Shown one piece after another: positions 33,579 to 42,684 of a DNA stretch of 64,000 nucleotides. This stretch comes from SCGC-AAA076-P13 sp963926355 (GTDB taxonomy: Bacteria > Pseudomonadota > Gammaproteobacteria > Magnimaribacterales > D2472), in the NCBI GenBank assembly GCA_963926355.1, contig CAWUWW010000001.1, positions 254,044 to 318,043 of the forward strand, read 5' to 3'. How positions within the stretch are numbered: position 1 is the stretch's first letter; every line of letters begins with the position of its first letter. A program made the translations under genes and the position numbers. The notes beneath the pieces were generated by a model. The model was given only the letters and a program-made list of their open reading frames with translations. It was not told where the DNA came from and did no database searches.

Positions 33579-34499
33579 GATATATCCAATATACCCTGCC
33601 ACAAAGACACAACCAACAAATTTTATTAGCTTGATATTAACTTTATTGGATGAGTAGCTAGCGGCAACTAGAACAAATAAAATTGTTGCAACGGCCATAA
33701 CAAGATAATCTCTTGAGAAAATAGTTGAATCAAAACTAACATCAGAAAAGAATCCAATAATTGGAACAACCAATGCCATGTTCATGACATTCGACCCAAT
33801 AACATTACCTATAACCATATCGTTTTTCTTTTTTGCTATTGCTGAAATGGTGGCAGCTAGCTCGGGAAGGCTTGTTCCAATAGCGATAATTGTTAACCCT
33901 ATTATGAGCTCGGGAACATTTAGCATAATGGCTATCTGCTCAGCATGAATAACTGCAAAGTTAGATCCGCCAATCAAGGCAAGAAGTCCTATTATTAAAA
34001 ATAAAACCGTTGATCCGAGTTTGTCAGCATCCTCACTCACAACCTCATTTGAATTAGATGTTCTAAAGCTATAAGTAATATATAAAAAGAATACAAAAAG
34101 AAATAAGAAACCCCAGCTTTCTACTTTAGTTATTTTTAAGTCAACTAGACCTAGCCCAAGTATTGCTGTTCCAAGAATAAGTGGAAGAAATTGAATGACT
34201 GAAGTTTTTGAAGGCACTAAGCTTATTCCTATACAGGAAACACCAAATATTAGAGCTATATTTGATATGTTAGAGCCAATAACAGTACCCATGGCTATAG
34301 CCTCAGTACCATTTAAGACTGAAGATATGCCAACAAAAATTTCTGGGGCAGAGGTTCCAAGTGCAACAATGGTCAGGCCTATAGTTAGTTCACTCAGCCC
34401 TAGTTTTTTTGCAACCAAGGAAGAGCTTTCAATAAACTTATCTGCTCCCCATACCAGAACAGCTAAAGAAATTATTAAGCCAAATAACGAAAGAAACAT
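33555..34499 (-). CDS. Calcium/sodium antiporter (CaCA family, YrbG-like)
   Basis: Inner-membrane cation exchanger with ten helices in two inverted halves. Both alpha repeats are clear: GLTIVALGTSAPEIFVGISS (about residues 42-61) and GLTIIAIGTSLPELAATISA (about 200-219). The 314-residue length is typical of bacterial YrbG-type proteins. It is divergent from the SDR gene at 34598 and overlaps the small membrane gene at its 3' end. Confidence 0.92.
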   Translation of the reverse strand: MFLSLFGLIISLAVLVWGADKFIESSSLVAKKLGLSELTIGLTIVALGTSAPEIFVGISSVLNGTEAIAMGTVIGSNISNIALIFGVSCIGISLVPSKTSVIQFLPLILGTAILGLGLVDLKITKVESWGFLFLFVFFLYITYSFRTSNSNEVVSEDADKLGSTVLFLIIGLLALIGGSNFAVIHAEQIAIMLNVPELIIGLTIIAIGTSLPELAATISAIAKKKNDMVIGNVIGSNVMNMALVVPIIGFFSDVSFDSTIFSRDYLVMAVATILFVLVAASYSSNKVNIKLIKFVGCVFVAGYIGYILNLSNLI

Positions 34500-34597
34500 A
34501 ACCTATTCTACATTGTATAAAAAGCTATATATATAATTTGTTCAGTTATAAAAGATACAATATATAATAGACAAAAAAATACACAGGAATCTTAAAA

Positions 34598-35395
34598 ATG
34601 GAAATTAATAATTTATTTAGCGTTAAAGGAAAGGTAGCAATAGTAACTGGCGGATCTAGAGGCATAGGTGAAATGATCACTGCAGGCTTTTTAGCGAACG
34701 GAGCAAAGGTTTATATTTCTGCAAGAAAAGAACTTCCTTTAATTCAAAAAGCTCAAGAGTTAAGTGAAAAGTATGGCGGAGAATGTATAGCCATTCCTTG
34801 TGATCTAAGTTCCATGGAAGGAATAGAATATTTTGCTCAACAAATAGCAGAAAAAGAAGAGGGCATAGACTTTCTAATTAATAATGCTGGTGCTGCCTGG
34901 GGAGAGCCTCTTGAAGACTTTTCAGAAACAGGTTGGGATAAGGTAATGGATCTTAATGTGAAAAGTATTTTCTTTTTAACTCAAAAACTAAAATCACTTC
35001 TAAAAACAAATGCAACCAACGAAGATCCTTCAAGGATTATTAATATAGGTTCTATTGACGGACTTAACGTACCAGGTTTTGAAACTTATTCTTATAGTAC
35101 ATCTAAGGCAGCCGTTCATCACCTAACAAGAGTCCTTGCTAATAAATTAGTTAAGGAAGATATTCTGGTTAATGCAATAGCCCCTGGCCCATACCCTAGC
35201 GCCATGCTTGGCTCTGCGGTTAACTCGGACTACTCAGGGATCGCATCTGCAAACCCAAGAGGCAGAGTCGGTACGCCAGAGGACATGGCCGGACTTGCAA
35301 TATTCTTGTGCTCTAGAGCAGGTGCTTACACTGTTGGAGAAACGATCACATCTGACGGCGGGCTAGTTAAGACTGCCGGTCATAAGTTTGGTTAA
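34598..35395 (+). CDS. Short-chain dehydrogenase/reductase (RhlG-like)
   Basis: Classical SDR of 265 residues. The NAD(P)-binding motif is TGGSRGIGE (about 18-26), NNAG is present, and the catalytic Ser and YxxxK appear as GSIDG and YSYSTSKAAVHHLTR. The N-terminus LFSVKGKVAIVTGGSRGIG and C-terminus TVGETITSDGG resemble the RhlG branch of ketoacyl reductases. The substrate is not inferable. A cluster of three small genes follows. Confidence 0.88.
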   Translation: MEINNLFSVKGKVAIVTGGSRGIGEMITAGFLANGAKVYISARKELPLIQKAQELSEKYGGECIAIPCDLSSMEGIEYFAQQIAEKEEGIDFLINNAGAAWGEPLEDFSETGWDKVMDLNVKSIFFLTQKLKSLLKTNATNEDPSRIINIGSIDGLNVPGFETYSYSTSKAAVHHLTRVLANKLVKEDILVNAIAPGPYPSAMLGSAVNSDYSGIASANPRGRVGTPEDMAGLAIFLCSRAGAYTVGETITSDGGLVKTAGHKFG

Positions 35396-35424
35396 ACCAT
35401 AAATAATTTTAAGGATATAGTCAC

Positions 35425-35592
35425 ATGAACCCATTCACTATGATGAAAGATGCCAAGAACATGGAAAAAATGATGAAGCCAGCTCTTGAAAAATTTTTAA
35501 AAGAATCAGGCTTTGTTAAAATGGATGAGCTTGAGCCCTTAAAAAGAAGAATTGCTGAGTTAGAGGCTGAGGTAAATAAGTTAAAGGGTTAA
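35425..35592 (+). CDS. Small coiled-coil protein (55 residues, possibly UbiK-like)
   Basis: A short helical protein rich in Met, Lys and Glu. Its second half (LEPLKRRIAELEAEVNKLKG) is a heptad coiled coil. The order of an amphipathic helix, a short break (SGFVKMDE) and a coiled coil resembles the ubiquinone accessory factor UbiK (BMFP family), but it is shorter than the usual 80-95 residues. AAGGATATAG precedes the ATG by a normal distance. Confidence 0.6.
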   Translation: MNPFTMMKDAKNMEKMMKPALEKFLKESGFVKMDELEPLKRRIAELEAEVNKLKG

Positions 35593-35645
35593 CTTGTTTA
35601 AATATTATTAGTCTCGAAGAATCAGATATATCTAGAATTATTGAG

Positions 35646-35864
35646 ATGGCATGGGAGGATAGAACTCCCTTCGATGCCATTGAAGCAACCTACGGCCTTA
35701 ATCAGAACCAAGTAGAAGACCTTATGCGTGACAACCTTAAGAAGAATAGCTATACGCTTTGGAGGAAACGGGCTAGCGGAAGAAAGACTAAACATGTTGG
35801 TCTTAGAGAGTTCGGCCAGGTAGGTAGGCACCACTCCTATGATCAACACAAATATAAAAAGTAG
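35646..35864 (+). CDS. TIGR03643-family small protein (start uncertain)
   Basis: The sequence MAWEDRTPFDAIEATYGLNQ matches the TIGR03643 family, with a predicted helix-turn-helix in the middle and a basic C-terminus (RKRASGRKTKHVG). Members usually carry about ten residues before MAWEDRTPF, and the same frame here encodes SLEESDISRIIE directly upstream. No ATG, GTG or TTG is available there; an ATT at 35604 or 35607 is the only plausible earlier start. The function is unknown. Confidence 0.75.
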   Translation: MAWEDRTPFDAIEATYGLNQNQVEDLMRDNLKKNSYTLWRKRASGRKTKHVGLREFGQVGRHHSYDQHKYKK

Positions 35865-36153
35865 CCACTTCAAGATAGAGAATCTATTTAAGTCTATATT
35901 CTCCGACATACCCAATACATCCATTATCCTCAATGACATCTCCGTCATCATTCAGCACGAAGATGAATCAAACTCAGACGCTGCCTCTATAGAGATAAGT
36001 GAGATAGGTAATACCTATAAAATTACCTACTGGGATGGTTACTCGCTGGCCGAAGAGGAGGAGAGTAATAATTTAGTAAAATCGTTAAAAATCTTTAAAA
36101 GGTTTTCAAAAAAACTAGCTAAGAACTTAATCAGGTTTAACAAAAAACCTTAA
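35839..36153 (+). CDS. Hypothetical protein (104 residues)
   Basis: A soluble protein with an acidic centre (EEEESNNLVK) and a basic C-terminal helix (FKRFSKKLAKNLIRFNKKP). It starts inside the last codons of the TIGR03643 gene (26-base overlap), suggesting translational coupling, and ends 3 bases before the proA stop on the opposite strand. No family recognised. Confidence 0.55.
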   Translation: MINTNIKSSHFKIENLFKSIFSDIPNTSIILNDISVIIQHEDESNSDAASIEISEIGNTYKITYWDGYSLAEEEESNNLVKSLKIFKRFSKKLAKNLIRFNKKP

Positions 36154-36156
36154 CTA

Positions 36157-37419
36157 TCAAGCTCTTGTATGGCCGTTCCCGTTTACGAGATACTTGAAGC
36201 TTGTTAGTTGCTCTATTCCCACAGGGCCCCTTGCATGAAACTTGCCGGTTGCAATGCCAATCTCACCGCCCAGCCCGAACTCACCGCCGTCAGCAAACTG
36301 GGTTGATGTATTGTGCATGACAATGGCGCTATCGATAGTTTTTTGAAAGTAAGAAGCTGTATTTAGATTCTCAGTCATGATGGACTCGGTATGGCCTGTA
36401 GAATATTGCTCAATATGGCTTACAGCATCTTCAGTAGATTCTACAACCTTAATGCTTACGATCGGAAGAAGGTATTCAGTGCTCCAGTCTTCTTCGGTAG
36501 CGGGCAGAACCTGATCTGATAATGATTGTGATATTTTACAGCCGCGCACCTCACATGCCTGAGTGGAGAGGGCGTCAACTATCAAGGGTATGAATGAGTC
36601 AGCTATATCTCTATGAACAAGAATTGTCTCTACAGCACCGCATATGCCAGGCCTTCTCATTTTTGCATTGATGCAAACATTAATAGACTTTTCCTCATCT
36701 GCTTTACTATCTACATAGATATGGCAAATACCTTCTAGGTGACCAAAGACAGGAACCTTTGCTTCTTTTTCAACTTCAGCTACAAGGCTCTTGCCGCCTC
36801 GTGGAATTATGACATCTATAGATTTATTAATACCTTGAAGCATTAACTTGACCGCCTCTCTGTCAGTATCATCAACTATCTGGATAGCATGCTCAGAAAT
36901 ACCAGCTTCTTTAAGACCTGCAGCTAAGCACTTATGGATTGCTAGGCTAGAGTTAAGGCTGTCAGAGCCGCCTCTTAATACCGAAGCATTTCCAGACTTA
37001 AGACACAGAGCACCTGCATCGGCTGTTACGTTTGGCCTGCTCTCATAAATTATTCCAATGACCCCAAGCGGCGTTGAGACCCTGGATATTTGAAGTCCGT
37101 TAGGTCTTGCCCAGCTTGCAAGAACTCTTCCAACCGGATCATTGAATGATGCAATATCTTTTAGGGTTTTCGCAATAGCCTTAATTCGCTCACTGTTTAA
37201 CTCAAGTCTATCTAAAAAAGAATCAGACAGTCCTTTAGCCTTTGCATTCTCAATATCCTTTATATTGGCATTAATAATAGATTCTTCATGGTCTAAAATA
37301 TTTTTTGCCATAGCTAACAGGGCTTCATTTTTCTTTGAGCTAGAAGTTCTGGCAAGCTCCTTGGATGCTTCTTTGGCCTGGATGCCAATTTGATTCATTG
37401 TTTCTTCTACTGCGCTCAT
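36157..37419 (-). CDS. proA: Glutamate-5-semialdehyde dehydrogenase (gamma-glutamyl phosphate reductase)
   Basis: Second enzyme of proline synthesis, reducing gamma-glutamyl phosphate with NADPH. Aldehyde-dehydrogenase fold with the catalytic Cys in RRPGICGAVETILV (about residue 256). Other motifs are VIYESRPNVTADAGALCLKS and HNTSTQFADGGEFGLGGEIG. The length of 420 residues is standard. Its ATG overlaps the proB stop by 4 bases, so both are translated from one transcript. Confidence 0.97.
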   Translation of the reverse strand: MSAVEETMNQIGIQAKEASKELARTSSSKKNEALLAMAKNILDHEESIINANIKDIENAKAKGLSDSFLDRLELNSERIKAIAKTLKDIASFNDPVGRVLASWARPNGLQISRVSTPLGVIGIIYESRPNVTADAGALCLKSGNASVLRGGSDSLNSSLAIHKCLAAGLKEAGISEHAIQIVDDTDREAVKLMLQGINKSIDVIIPRGGKSLVAEVEKEAKVPVFGHLEGICHIYVDSKADEEKSINVCINAKMRRPGICGAVETILVHRDIADSFIPLIVDALSTQACEVRGCKISQSLSDQVLPATEEDWSTEYLLPIVSIKVVESTEDAVSHIEQYSTGHTESIMTENLNTASYFQKTIDSAIVMHNTSTQFADGGEFGLGGEIGIATGKFHARGPVGIEQLTSFKYLVNGNGHTRA

Positions 37420-38207
37420 GACTTAGCTATAAACCTTGTTGCTTTGGTTGTTGTTCTTGCAAGATTTTTGATAGGGTCCTTCTTTAATCCTGAGGTAATA
37501 ATAACGTTGCATTTAGCTTTCATGCATATCTCAGCCGCTTTAATCTTTGATACCATTCCGCCTTTTCCAAGTAAGGATGCTGTTCCTGCCATAGCTTCAA
37601 TCTTCTTGGTTATGGTTTTAACTTCGGTTATCAGAATATCCTTTTTTTGATTTTTTGGAGGCTCGCTGTAAAGACCATCAATGTTGGACAGCAGGATTAA
37701 GTGATCAGCACTTACAAGCTTAGAAATTTTGGCAGCGAGAATATCGTTATCACCAAACTTTATCTCGTCGGTCGAGGTTGTATCGTTTTCGTTAATAATT
37801 GGCACACACCCAAATGTTAAAAGATTCTCTATAGTGGCTATTGCATTCTTAGATGATTTTTTATTCTCCGCATCGGAGGGCGATAATAAAATTTGGGCAA
37901 CCTGAAGTTTGTGTTTCTTAAACTCTGACTGCCATGCTGCCATCAGCTCAATCTGACCTGTAGCGGCAACGGCCTGAGATTCATTTAATGTAAGTTCTGA
38001 CGTAAGTTTTAATTTTCCTCTACCAAGAGCAATGGCCCCTGAGGAAACAACAACAACGTCCTTCTTTTTATTTAGAAGCCAAACAATATCAGCCACTACA
38101 TTCTTCAAGACAGACTTATTAACCCCGCCTTTAGAGTTCGTCAACAGAGAAGAGCCAATCTTAATTACCAATCTTTGGCTTGAGTTAAATGTATTGATAG
38201 CTTTCAC
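37416..38207 (-). CDS. proB: Glutamate 5-kinase without PUA domain
   Basis: First enzyme of proline synthesis, phosphorylating glutamate. The amino-acid kinase fold shows RLVIKIGSSLL (about residues 12-22), VSSGAIALGRGKL and NENDTTSTDEIKFGDNDIL. From a GTG at 38207 it has 263 residues and stops after the kinase domain; E. coli ProB (367) adds a C-terminal PUA domain. Frames reaching further upstream run into tRNA-Leu and are not used. The start has no strong ribosome site, so it could shift by a few codons. Confidence 0.92.
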   Translation of the reverse strand: MKAINTFNSSQRLVIKIGSSLLTNSKGGVNKSVLKNVVADIVWLLNKKKDVVVVSSGAIALGRGKLKLTSELTLNESQAVAATGQIELMAAWQSEFKKHKLQVAQILLSPSDAENKKSSKNAIATIENLLTFGCVPIINENDTTSTDEIKFGDNDILAAKISKLVSADHLILLSNIDGLYSEPPKNQKKDILITEVKTITKKIEAMAGTASLLGKGGMVSKIKAAEICMKAKCNVIITSGLKKDPIKNLARTTTKATRFIAKS

Positions 38208-38257
38208 AAAGGAGATTATAAGGTTGCTACTAACTTTAACAACTAAAAAAGTAGTTA

Positions 38258-38342
38258 TGGTGCCCCATGCCTGAATCGAACAGGCACTCCCGAAGGAACG
38301 CGATTTTGAATCGCGCGCGTCTACCAGTTCCGCCAATGGGGC
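38258..38342 (-). tRNA. tRNA-Leu (anticodon CAA)
   Basis: Type II tRNA with acceptor GCCCCAT/ATGGGGC, discriminator A and an encoded CCA. The anticodon stem CGCGA/TCGCG encloses TTCAAAA. A long variable arm (GTTCCTTCGGGAGT) is typical of leucine. It lies between proB and queA and is transcribed from the queA side. Confidence 0.95.
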
Positions 38343-38390
38343 ATGTTGGGCATTGTAGCTAAGTATTATCTAATTTAAAATCAGCTTCTC

Positions 38391-39410
38391 ATGAAAACAT
38401 CAGATTTTAATTACCACCTACCAGAAGAGCTCATAGCTAACTATCCTTTAGATGATAGAAGCTCTAGTAGATTATTAGTTCATTCAGATAAAATAGAACA
38501 TAGATCCTTTAAAGATGTCGTTGATTACTTTGAGGAGGGTGACTTGCTGGTGATAAATAATACCTCTGTTATTCCCGCTAGAATCTATGGCAACAAGGAA
38601 TCAGGCGGCTCTGTTGAGGTCATGCTTGAAAGGGTCATGGAGGATAACAAGGCCTTGGTTCAAATGCGCTCCGGCAGGAGTCCCAAGATAGGGGCTATTA
38701 TTATTTTAGATTCTTACAGGGTTGAGTGTATTGATAGGCAGGACAACTTTTTTATTCTCCAATTCGATAGACCGCCATTAGAGGTTTTTAATGCAATAGG
38801 GCATGTTCCATTACCCCCTTATATTAAAAGACCCGATGAGGATCTAGATAAAGATAGGTACGCAACGGTTTATGAAGATAAAAAACTACAAGACTCAGTC
38901 GCAGCTCCAACGGCAGGACTGCATTTCGATGATGAGCTATTAGATGCCATTAAAAAGATAGGCGTGAATATGGCAAGGGTGAATTTAAGTGTGGGAGCTG
39001 GAACCTTTCAGCCTGTTAAGGTAGACAACATAGAAGATCACGATATTCATAGTGAGTACTTGGAGGTTAGTCCCGAGGTTGTGGACATGGTTAATGCAAC
39101 CAAGGCTGCGGGCAAGAAAGTATTTGCCGTTGGCACTACTGCTACAAGGGCATTGGAGACAGCATTCATGGATGAGAGCAAGAAGGGATATAGCGGCTAT
39201 ACCAAGCTCTTTATTTATCCAGGTTATAAGTTCAAAGCAGTCGATAGATTGATTACCAACTTCCATTTACCCCAATCGTCTTTATTAATGCTTGTATCTG
39301 CATTCATTGGCTACGACAATATGAAGCATATATACACAACAGCAGTCGATGACAAATATAGATTCCTGTCATACGGCGACGCCATGCTACTAGAAAAACA
39401 TGAAATTTAA
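38391..39410 (+). CDS. queA: S-adenosylmethionine:tRNA ribosyltransferase-isomerase
   Basis: Transfers the ribosyl part of SAM to preQ1 in tRNA, making epoxyqueuosine. N-terminal FNYHLPEELIANYPLDDRSS and central VAAPTAGLHF are family hallmarks, as are NLSVGAGTFQPVK and TNFHLPQSSLLMLVSAF. Length (339 residues) is normal. The stop overlaps the tgt start by 11 bases, and both genes serve queuosine synthesis. Confidence 0.97.
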   Translation: MKTSDFNYHLPEELIANYPLDDRSSSRLLVHSDKIEHRSFKDVVDYFEEGDLLVINNTSVIPARIYGNKESGGSVEVMLERVMEDNKALVQMRSGRSPKIGAIIILDSYRVECIDRQDNFFILQFDRPPLEVFNAIGHVPLPPYIKRPDEDLDKDRYATVYEDKKLQDSVAAPTAGLHFDDELLDAIKKIGVNMARVNLSVGAGTFQPVKVDNIEDHDIHSEYLEVSPEVVDMVNATKAAGKKVFAVGTTATRALETAFMDESKKGYSGYTKLFIYPGYKFKAVDRLITNFHLPQSSLLMLVSAFIGYDNMKHIYTTAVDDKYRFLSYGDAMLLEKHEI

Positions 39411-40515
39411 TTTACACAACCAATCCGAATTTGCCAGAAGGGCGGAGTTAGAATTTCCTAGAGGGAATATCCAAACACCAGCATTCATGCCTGTGGGCAC
39501 TAACGGAACGGTTAAGGGCTTGACTGTTGAAGATGTAAAATCAACCGGCGCAGAGATTATTTTAGGTAATACCTATCATCTAATGCTCAGACCAGGAGAT
39601 GAAGTGGTTCGTGATTTAGGCGGACTACATAAGTTCTCAAACTGGGACAGACCTATTCTTACTGATTCAGGTGGCTTCCAGGTTTGGAGTTTAGGTGATC
39701 TTGTAAAGATTAGTGAGGAAGGAGTTAAGTTTAGCTCTCCCTACGATGGCAGAAAGATCTTTATGACCCCAGAGGACTCTATACAAATACAAGAGAACTT
39801 AGGTTCGGATATTGTTATGGCCTTCGATGAGTGCACCGACTATCCATCGACTCACGAGCAGGCAAAGATATCTATGGAACTTTCCATGCGATGGGCCAAG
39901 CGATGCAAGGAAGCGCACAAGTCAGATTCAGCACTCTTTGGTATTGTTCAAGGCGGCATGCATGAGGATTTAAGAAAGCAATCTTTAAATGCTCTTATGG
40001 ACATAGGCTTTGATGGTATTGCCTTGGGCGGCCTTAGTGTTGGTGAGTCCAAGGAAGAAAAAACAAGGATACTTTCTTATATGGCCGATAAGTTACCGAA
40101 AGACAAACCAAGGTATCTTATGGGTGTAGGTAAGCCAGAGGACATTGTTGAGGCGGTAAGATACGGCATTGATATGTTCGACTGTGTTCTACCAACCAGG
40201 AACGCCAGGAACGGCCAGTTAATAACCTCTACCGGTGTTGTGAATATAAGAAATGCTCCGCATAAGATGAGCGATGAGCCGGTCGATGAAAACTGCGACT
40301 GTAAGGTATGTACAGATTACAGCAGGGCTTATTTAAACCACCTTCATAAAACCAATGAGATGCTGGGCAGTATTTTATCAAGCTATCACAATATTTATTA
40401 CTACCAATCGCTAATGAGGGAAATTAGAACCTCAATTGAGGATAATAAATTCGCGAACTTCCTAAAAGACTTCTATAATAAGCGAAATTTAGAAATGCCC
40501 GATGGGCCTATTTAG
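39400..40515 (+). CDS. tgt: Queuine tRNA-ribosyltransferase
   Basis: Exchanges guanine-34 for preQ1 in tRNAs with GUN anticodons. The active-site Asp pair lies in LTDSGGFQVWSLG and GIDMFDCVLPTRNARNG. The zinc site is CDCKVC followed by LNHLHKTNEMLG. Length (371 residues) matches E. coli (375). It follows queA and precedes yajC-secD-secF, a conserved order. Confidence 0.97.
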   Translation: MKFNLHNQSEFARRAELEFPRGNIQTPAFMPVGTNGTVKGLTVEDVKSTGAEIILGNTYHLMLRPGDEVVRDLGGLHKFSNWDRPILTDSGGFQVWSLGDLVKISEEGVKFSSPYDGRKIFMTPEDSIQIQENLGSDIVMAFDECTDYPSTHEQAKISMELSMRWAKRCKEAHKSDSALFGIVQGGMHEDLRKQSLNALMDIGFDGIALGGLSVGESKEEKTRILSYMADKLPKDKPRYLMGVGKPEDIVEAVRYGIDMFDCVLPTRNARNGQLITSTGVVNIRNAPHKMSDEPVDENCDCKVCTDYSRAYLNHLHKTNEMLGSILSSYHNIYYYQSLMREIRTSIEDNKFANFLKDFYNKRNLEMPDGPI

Positions 40516-40524
40516 GAATTAATT

Positions 40525-40821
40525 ATGGACGCAGCACAACCTTCACTACTATCACCGCTTATATTTGTTGGTTTCTTTTTTGTTCTTATGTACTTTATGA
40601 TCATAAGACCTCAGAATAAAAGGAACGCAACAATCGTAGACATGCTTTCTAATCTAGAGACAGGGTCTGAGGTAATTGCAGCAAATGGTATTTTAGGAAA
40701 AGTTACAGATATTAAAGGCCTTTATGTTTCTGTTGAAATCGGCAATAACGTTACTATAAAACTTCAAAAATCTGCAATAGCAAACATTCTGCCTAAGGGC
40801 ACAATCGACTCAATTAAGTAG
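40525..40821 (+). CDS. yajC: Sec translocon accessory subunit YajC
   Basis: A single-helix inner-membrane protein associated with SecDF. One helix spans about residues 9-28, ending in MYFMIIRPQNKRN, the family signature. A small cytoplasmic beta domain follows (GSEVIAANGILGKVTDI). It has 98 residues, typical size, and sits upstream of secD. Confidence 0.95.
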   Translation: MDAAQPSLLSPLIFVGFFFVLMYFMIIRPQNKRNATIVDMLSNLETGSEVIAANGILGKVTDIKGLYVSVEIGNNVTIKLQKSAIANILPKGTIDSIK

Positions 40822-40827
40822 ACTATT

Positions 40828-42684
40828 GTGAATAAGTTCTCCCTATCCCAATTCATTATAATATTTGTAGTATTGGTACTAGGGTTCACTTACGCACTTC
40901 CAAATCTCTATCCTACGCAGCCATCTATTCAGGTTGCTTATACGGATTCTGGCAAGTCAGCCGATCAGTTATTACTGAATCAGCTAGAGGACACTTTAAC
41001 GGAAACTAATTCAAGTTTTGATAGTTTATTCCTAAGAGATAACAAGATAGTTATACAATTTTCTACCCTAGATCAGCAACTTAATGCAAAAACTATTTTA
41101 CAGAATAAACTTTTAGACAAGGTGATTATTGCTCTAAATTTAGAGCCAACAACTCCTGACTGGTTAAAGAGTTTGGGCGGAAGGCCTGTCAGGCTGGGCC
41201 TTGATTTATCAGGCGGAGTTCATTTTTTATTAGAGGTTGATATTGATACTGCCGAGCAAGGAAGGCTTGAGCTATTGCTTGATACTTACAGAAAAACATT
41301 CAAGGAAGACAGAATAAAATTTGCCAACTCATCCATCGAAGACCTGGCTTTACATTTTGAATTTAAAGATAAAGAGAGTTACAACAAAGCATTAAAACAA
41401 TACAGAACGGATAATCCTGGAATAACAGGAAATCAGTACATCATTACTGAAAAGCCAAGCTCTAATAAGATCGTTGTTGAGTATTCAGATATCGCCTTGA
41501 GAGAAATAAGAGATTACGCAGTAGGACAAAATTTAACAACTTTAAGAAACCGAGTTAATGAGCTCGGAGTCTCTGAGCCAATAGTTCAAAGACAAGGATC
41601 TAATAGAATTGTTGTTGAACTTCCGGGAGTTCAAGATCCAACGGCAGCGAAAAAAATTATAGGTAAAACAGCCAATCTAGAATTTAGGTTGGAAGCTAAT
41701 TCAAGAACCTCTCCTTTGAGGAAAGAAGAATTTAACTTTAAAGATAACGAATACACTACTGCCTTTTTAGAAAGAGCTGTTGTTGTTTCTGGAGATAGAG
41801 TCACAAACGCAAACACCGGCTTCGATGAAAGCGGCTTTTCACAAGTTAATATTACCTTAGACATGCAGGGCGGTAGGGCTATGCAAAAAGCTACTTCTGG
41901 AAACATTGGAAGGAAACTGGCTGTGTTATTTGTTGAGCAAAAAAGTAAATCAGAGCTTGTGGTTGATGAGAATGGAAAAAATATTATTGAACAAACAAGT
42001 TACATTGAAAAAAATATTATAAGTCTTGCCACGATACAAGCGGTTCTTGGAACAAGCTTTAGAATTACAGGTGTTGGCAATCCTCAAGAGGCCAGTGAAT
42101 TGGCACTTTTCTTGAGAGCAGGAGCACTTGCAGCTCCGATGAAATTTGTTGAAGAAAGAACAGTGGGGCCAAGCCTTGGAAAAGAAAATATAGAAATGGG
42201 CATGAGATCAATCATGATTGGTTTTGCATTGGTTGTTCTTTTTATGGCCTTTTACTACAAGGTATTCGGACTAGCAGCAAATGTATCTCTATTCCTTAAC
42301 CTGATACTTATCACTGGAATTATGTCGCTCCTTGGAGCTACGCTTACACTGCCTGGTATAGCCGGTATTGTTTTAACGGTTGGTATGGCAGTTGATGCTA
42401 ATGTGCTTATATTCTCTCGTATCCGAGAAGAACTCAAAGACAAGGATCCTCAAACTGCAATACATGATGGATTCTCTAGAGCCTTTGTTACTATCTTTGA
42501 CGCCAACATAACTACTTTAATAGCCGCGTTAGTTCTTTATGTTATTGGGACAGGACCTATTAAAGGTTTTGCCATAACACTATCGATTGGAATAGTAACT
42601 TCAATGTTTACTGCGATTGTATGTACGAGAGCTATGGTTAATATAGTTTATGGAAACAAAAATATTAAGGAATTAAAAATATAA
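40828..42684 (+). CDS. secD: Protein translocase subunit SecD
   Basis: RND-like subunit that uses the proton gradient to help pull proteins through SecYEG. An N-terminal helix (about 8-27), the motif LGLDLSGGVHFLLEV (about 130-144), a large periplasmic P1 domain and five C-terminal helices are visible; VGMAVDANVLIFSRIREEL is the conserved helix-4 motif. The 618-residue length fits E. coli (615). The start is GTG. The stop overlaps the secF ATG. Confidence 0.96.
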   Translation: MNKFSLSQFIIIFVVLVLGFTYALPNLYPTQPSIQVAYTDSGKSADQLLLNQLEDTLTETNSSFDSLFLRDNKIVIQFSTLDQQLNAKTILQNKLLDKVIIALNLEPTTPDWLKSLGGRPVRLGLDLSGGVHFLLEVDIDTAEQGRLELLLDTYRKTFKEDRIKFANSSIEDLALHFEFKDKESYNKALKQYRTDNPGITGNQYIITEKPSSNKIVVEYSDIALREIRDYAVGQNLTTLRNRVNELGVSEPIVQRQGSNRIVVELPGVQDPTAAKKIIGKTANLEFRLEANSRTSPLRKEEFNFKDNEYTTAFLERAVVVSGDRVTNANTGFDESGFSQVNITLDMQGGRAMQKATSGNIGRKLAVLFVEQKSKSELVVDENGKNIIEQTSYIEKNIISLATIQAVLGTSFRITGVGNPQEASELALFLRAGALAAPMKFVEERTVGPSLGKENIEMGMRSIMIGFALVVLFMAFYYKVFGLAANVSLFLNLILITGIMSLLGATLTLPGIAGIVLTVGMAVDANVLIFSRIREELKDKDPQTAIHDGFSRAFVTIFDANITTLIAALVLYVIGTGPIKGFAITLSIGIVTSMFTAIVCTRAMVNIVYGNKNIKELKI

